Of a stretch of DNA of 64,000 bases, positions 62,398 to 64,000 are shown piece after piece. Made by a program: the position numbers and the translations under genes. Source of the stretch: Fibrobacter sp. (GTDB lineage Bacteria > Fibrobacterota > Fibrobacteria > Fibrobacterales > Fibrobacteraceae); assembly GCA_017412605.1 (NCBI GenBank), contig JAFPWY010000008.1, positions 62,001 through 126,000 on the forward strand. The letters are read 5' to 3'. Each line of letters begins with the position of its first letter. Position 1 is the first letter of the stretch. Below the pieces are notes generated by a model that was not told where the DNA came from, did no database searches, and saw only the letters and a program-made list of their open reading frames with translations.

Positions 62398-64000
62398 TTA
62401 GACCATATCCGTCAATGGGATGGGACTGAAATGCACCCGATAGATGGTCAATCCATTTCCCAAATAAATTTTTTTGGCAACAAACGAACCATACGCATTT
62501 CTTTGTATCCGCTCCAAAGCCAAGTCACACCACCTTGCATGAATCGTTCCCGCCCAGTTTCCCTCAATATGGATATTGCCGGGAGCGTACTCTATTAATT
62601 TAAATCCTTTTGCAACAGTTTGCAAGTCTGAATTGACAATTTGCGCACTCCAATTCAGGGATCCATCAGCAATAATCACAGTTTCGCGCCCTGGATTCAA
62701 AAATTCAACTTTACTTCCGCTTTCCAAAGAGATGTTACCCACATGTATCGTACCAGCGCCTAATTTTAATGTGCCACCAGGCCGAACTGTCAAATTTTTA
62801 TACGAAATATTAGGATTCAACGTGATAGTTTGACCAGATTCAACAAACAATTCGGTCCAATTTTCCTTACCAATCAACGAATGGTGAAGATTGTCAGAAA
62901 CGACATACGGCCATTCACCCACATTATGCACACTCGTCGTTCCTGTCACAGACGCATTTGAGCCAACATTCGGTGACAAAGCCCCCATCGGCAAAGAATA
63001 AATGGAGGCATTTCCCACAACATGAGCATTATCTCGTAACTGAACTCCACCCTTTGAGAAAACATCACCAATCGTAGAATTTGCACCCACAGAAATCGAA
63101 TGGTAAGGCACATCATACTCTGAAGCGACCTGACAGAATCCGTGCATTCCTGAATTACAAGTCACGCCATCTCCAACATTGATTCCTTCAAAGGCATATA
63201 TACCAACTAAGCTTGGAGCATCCCATAAGGTATTTTCTACAGGGTTGAAATTCGTAGCATAATCATCAGCAATATTATACGGATCTGTTTCGTTATGGTC
63301 CACATAACCATTATGATTTAAATCTTCGTCTCCATCCCAAAGGCCATCATTGCTCGGGTGATCCGAATCTACATCCATTTCTGCACGGAATCCATCGTTA
63401 TCGATATCGGCAAACAGTTCGAAGCGGAGAACATCTCCAAAGGGATATCTATTAAGTTCTCCCTCAGAATCGTAATGCTCATACCTATAAGCCCCCAGAC
63501 TTACATTATATATTGTTTCGTATCCACCACCAGGGACCGGAACCTGCACATTCTTGTAGAGGGGTTCCTTTATCGTATAAGAGAAAATCTCTACCTTATC
63601 TTCTATGCCATCCAAATCAGAATGTTCATTATAGGGATTTGAATGGAAACGTTCAATCTCATCAAAATCAACAATTCCATCACCATCGGAATCATTATGG
63701 ACACGCCAATCAGTCATCCTCGGATTTGTGACATATTTAGGAACAAAATAATAATCAACAGCTATATTTGAATTGTTCGTCCACTCGACTTCCCCTCCAT
63801 TTTTAACATTTACTCGATGCACTTGGAAATTATCCCCAGAATATCTGTAGCCATCAACAGTCATTATATGACCATTTTGAAGGTAGTAAATAGGACGACC
63901 CGCATTGATATGATGTTTTACAAAATTTTCGTTAAAAGAGGCTCCACAATAAGGGGCTTCCGGTCCAGGGAAGCAGCCATGTTCCAACTGAGAATCTTCT
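62398..64000 (-). CDS. Partial secreted protein: C10/C39-like peptidase remnant, Ca-binding repeats, C-terminal beta region
   Basis: The frame stays open to the right edge, so the N-terminus is missing. At the visible start lies INAGRPIYYLQNGHIMTVDGY (residues near 28-48 of the visible part), which resembles the His-containing end of papain-like C10/C39 peptidases, followed by an aromatic VEWTNN segment. Next are Asp-rich calcium-binding loops (DSDGDGIVDFDEIE; DLDGIEDKVEI; DLNHNGYVDHNETDPY) similar to type-3/dockerin motifs. The last 230 residues are Gly/Asn-rich, with SISVGANSTIGDV and NLTVRPGGTLKLGAG suggesting a right-handed beta-helix. It is AT-rich. Probably a large extracellular peptidase or adhesin. 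Confidence 0.7.
   Translation of the reverse strand, partial: EDSQLEHGCFPGPEAPYCGASFNENFVKHHINAGRPIYYLQNGHIMTVDGYRYSGDNFQVHRVNVKNGGEVEWTNNSNIAVDYYFVPKYVTNPRMTDWRVHNDSDGDGIVDFDEIERFHSNPYNEHSDLDGIEDKVEIFSYTIKEPLYKNVQVPVPGGGYETIYNVSLGAYRYEHYDSEGELNRYPFGDVLRFELFADIDNDGFRAEMDVDSDHPSNDGLWDGDEDLNHNGYVDHNETDPYNIADDYATNFNPVENTLWDAPSLVGIYAFEGINVGDGVTCNSGMHGFCQVASEYDVPYHSISVGANSTIGDVFSKGGVQLRDNAHVVGNASIYSLPMGALSPNVGSNASVTGTTSVHNVGEWPYVVSDNLHHSLIGKENWTELFVESGQTITLNPNISYKNLTVRPGGTLKLGAGTIHVGNISLESGSKVEFLNPGRETVIIADGSLNWSAQIVNSDLQTVAKGFKLIEYAPGNIHIEGNWAGTIHARWCDLALERIQRNAYGSFVAKKIYLGNGLTIYRVHFSPIPLTDMV

Overview
The window looks like chromosomal DNA of a Fibrobacter species (phylum Fibrobacterota). The evidence is a lipoprotein with a FISUMP domain (Fibrobacter succinogenes major paralogous domain, TIGR02145), a TIGR02147-family regulator, about a dozen lipoproteins with serine-rich linkers, a mannanase-like GH5 enzyme, an OmpA protein with type-3 thrombospondin repeats and a mitochondrial-type aconitase. 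These assignments come from recognising sequence motifs; no database was searched. I see no rRNA, CRISPR array, insertion sequence, integrase or phage gene.

Layout. 1-3 kb: a partial lipoprotein, gapA and the FISUMP lipoprotein. 3-5 kb: a nitrogen module in which a sigma-54 promoter drives a P-II gene and amtB. 5-9 kb: an AT-rich lipoprotein gene and aconitase. 9-12.6 kb: three lipoproteins in a row (tyrosine-phosphatase-like, TIM-barrel/DUF4832-like, AgmX/TonB-C-like). 12.7-17 kb: a CLC channel, then an overlapping three-gene operon (TIGR02147 regulator, LamG lipoprotein, PAS/zinc-ribbon protein). 17-21 kb: the GH5 enzyme and the TIGR03915/TIGR03916 radical-SAM pair. 21-23.6 kb: a membrane HD-GYP protein. 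23.6-27.1 kb: a cobalamin riboswitch, a BtuB-like receptor and a beta-propeller lipoprotein reminiscent of BtuG. 27-30 kb: an FKBP-N-like lipoprotein and aspS. 30-37.6 kb: an outer-membrane barrel, a large lipoprotein, a Wzc-type tyrosine kinase and an OmpA protein. 38-44 kb: a pilin-like membrane protein, an LplT-PlsC-Aas fusion and an M24 peptidase. 44-48.5 kb: a small lipoprotein, phoH, pgpH, a DUF3098 gene and three tRNAs. 48.5-54 kb: glyQS and a six-gene zinc operon (zur, a His/Cys-rich peptide, znuA, znuC, znuB, an OB-fold protein) behind a 25-bp palindrome. 54-64 kb: an NSS transporter with a 35-aa subunit and a Rid protein, an HD hydrolase, mutS, scpB, proB and two secreted proteins, the last cut by the window edge.

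Several intergenic spaces hold palindromic repeat elements of at least four types. One type has arms built of degenerate 7-nt units around a GC-rich hairpin. A second occurs as two copies 20 kb apart whose internal hairpin differs by compensatory changes. A third is of the CATTGCGAG...GCAATC type and also lies inside a lipoprotein signal peptide. The most interesting leads are these repeats, the riboswitch-controlled BtuB/BtuG-like pair, the zinc operon with its uncharacterised small members, the regulator/lipoprotein/PAS operon, the orphan tyrosine-kinase locus, and an acidic motif after the lipobox cysteine that may be a surface-export signal.
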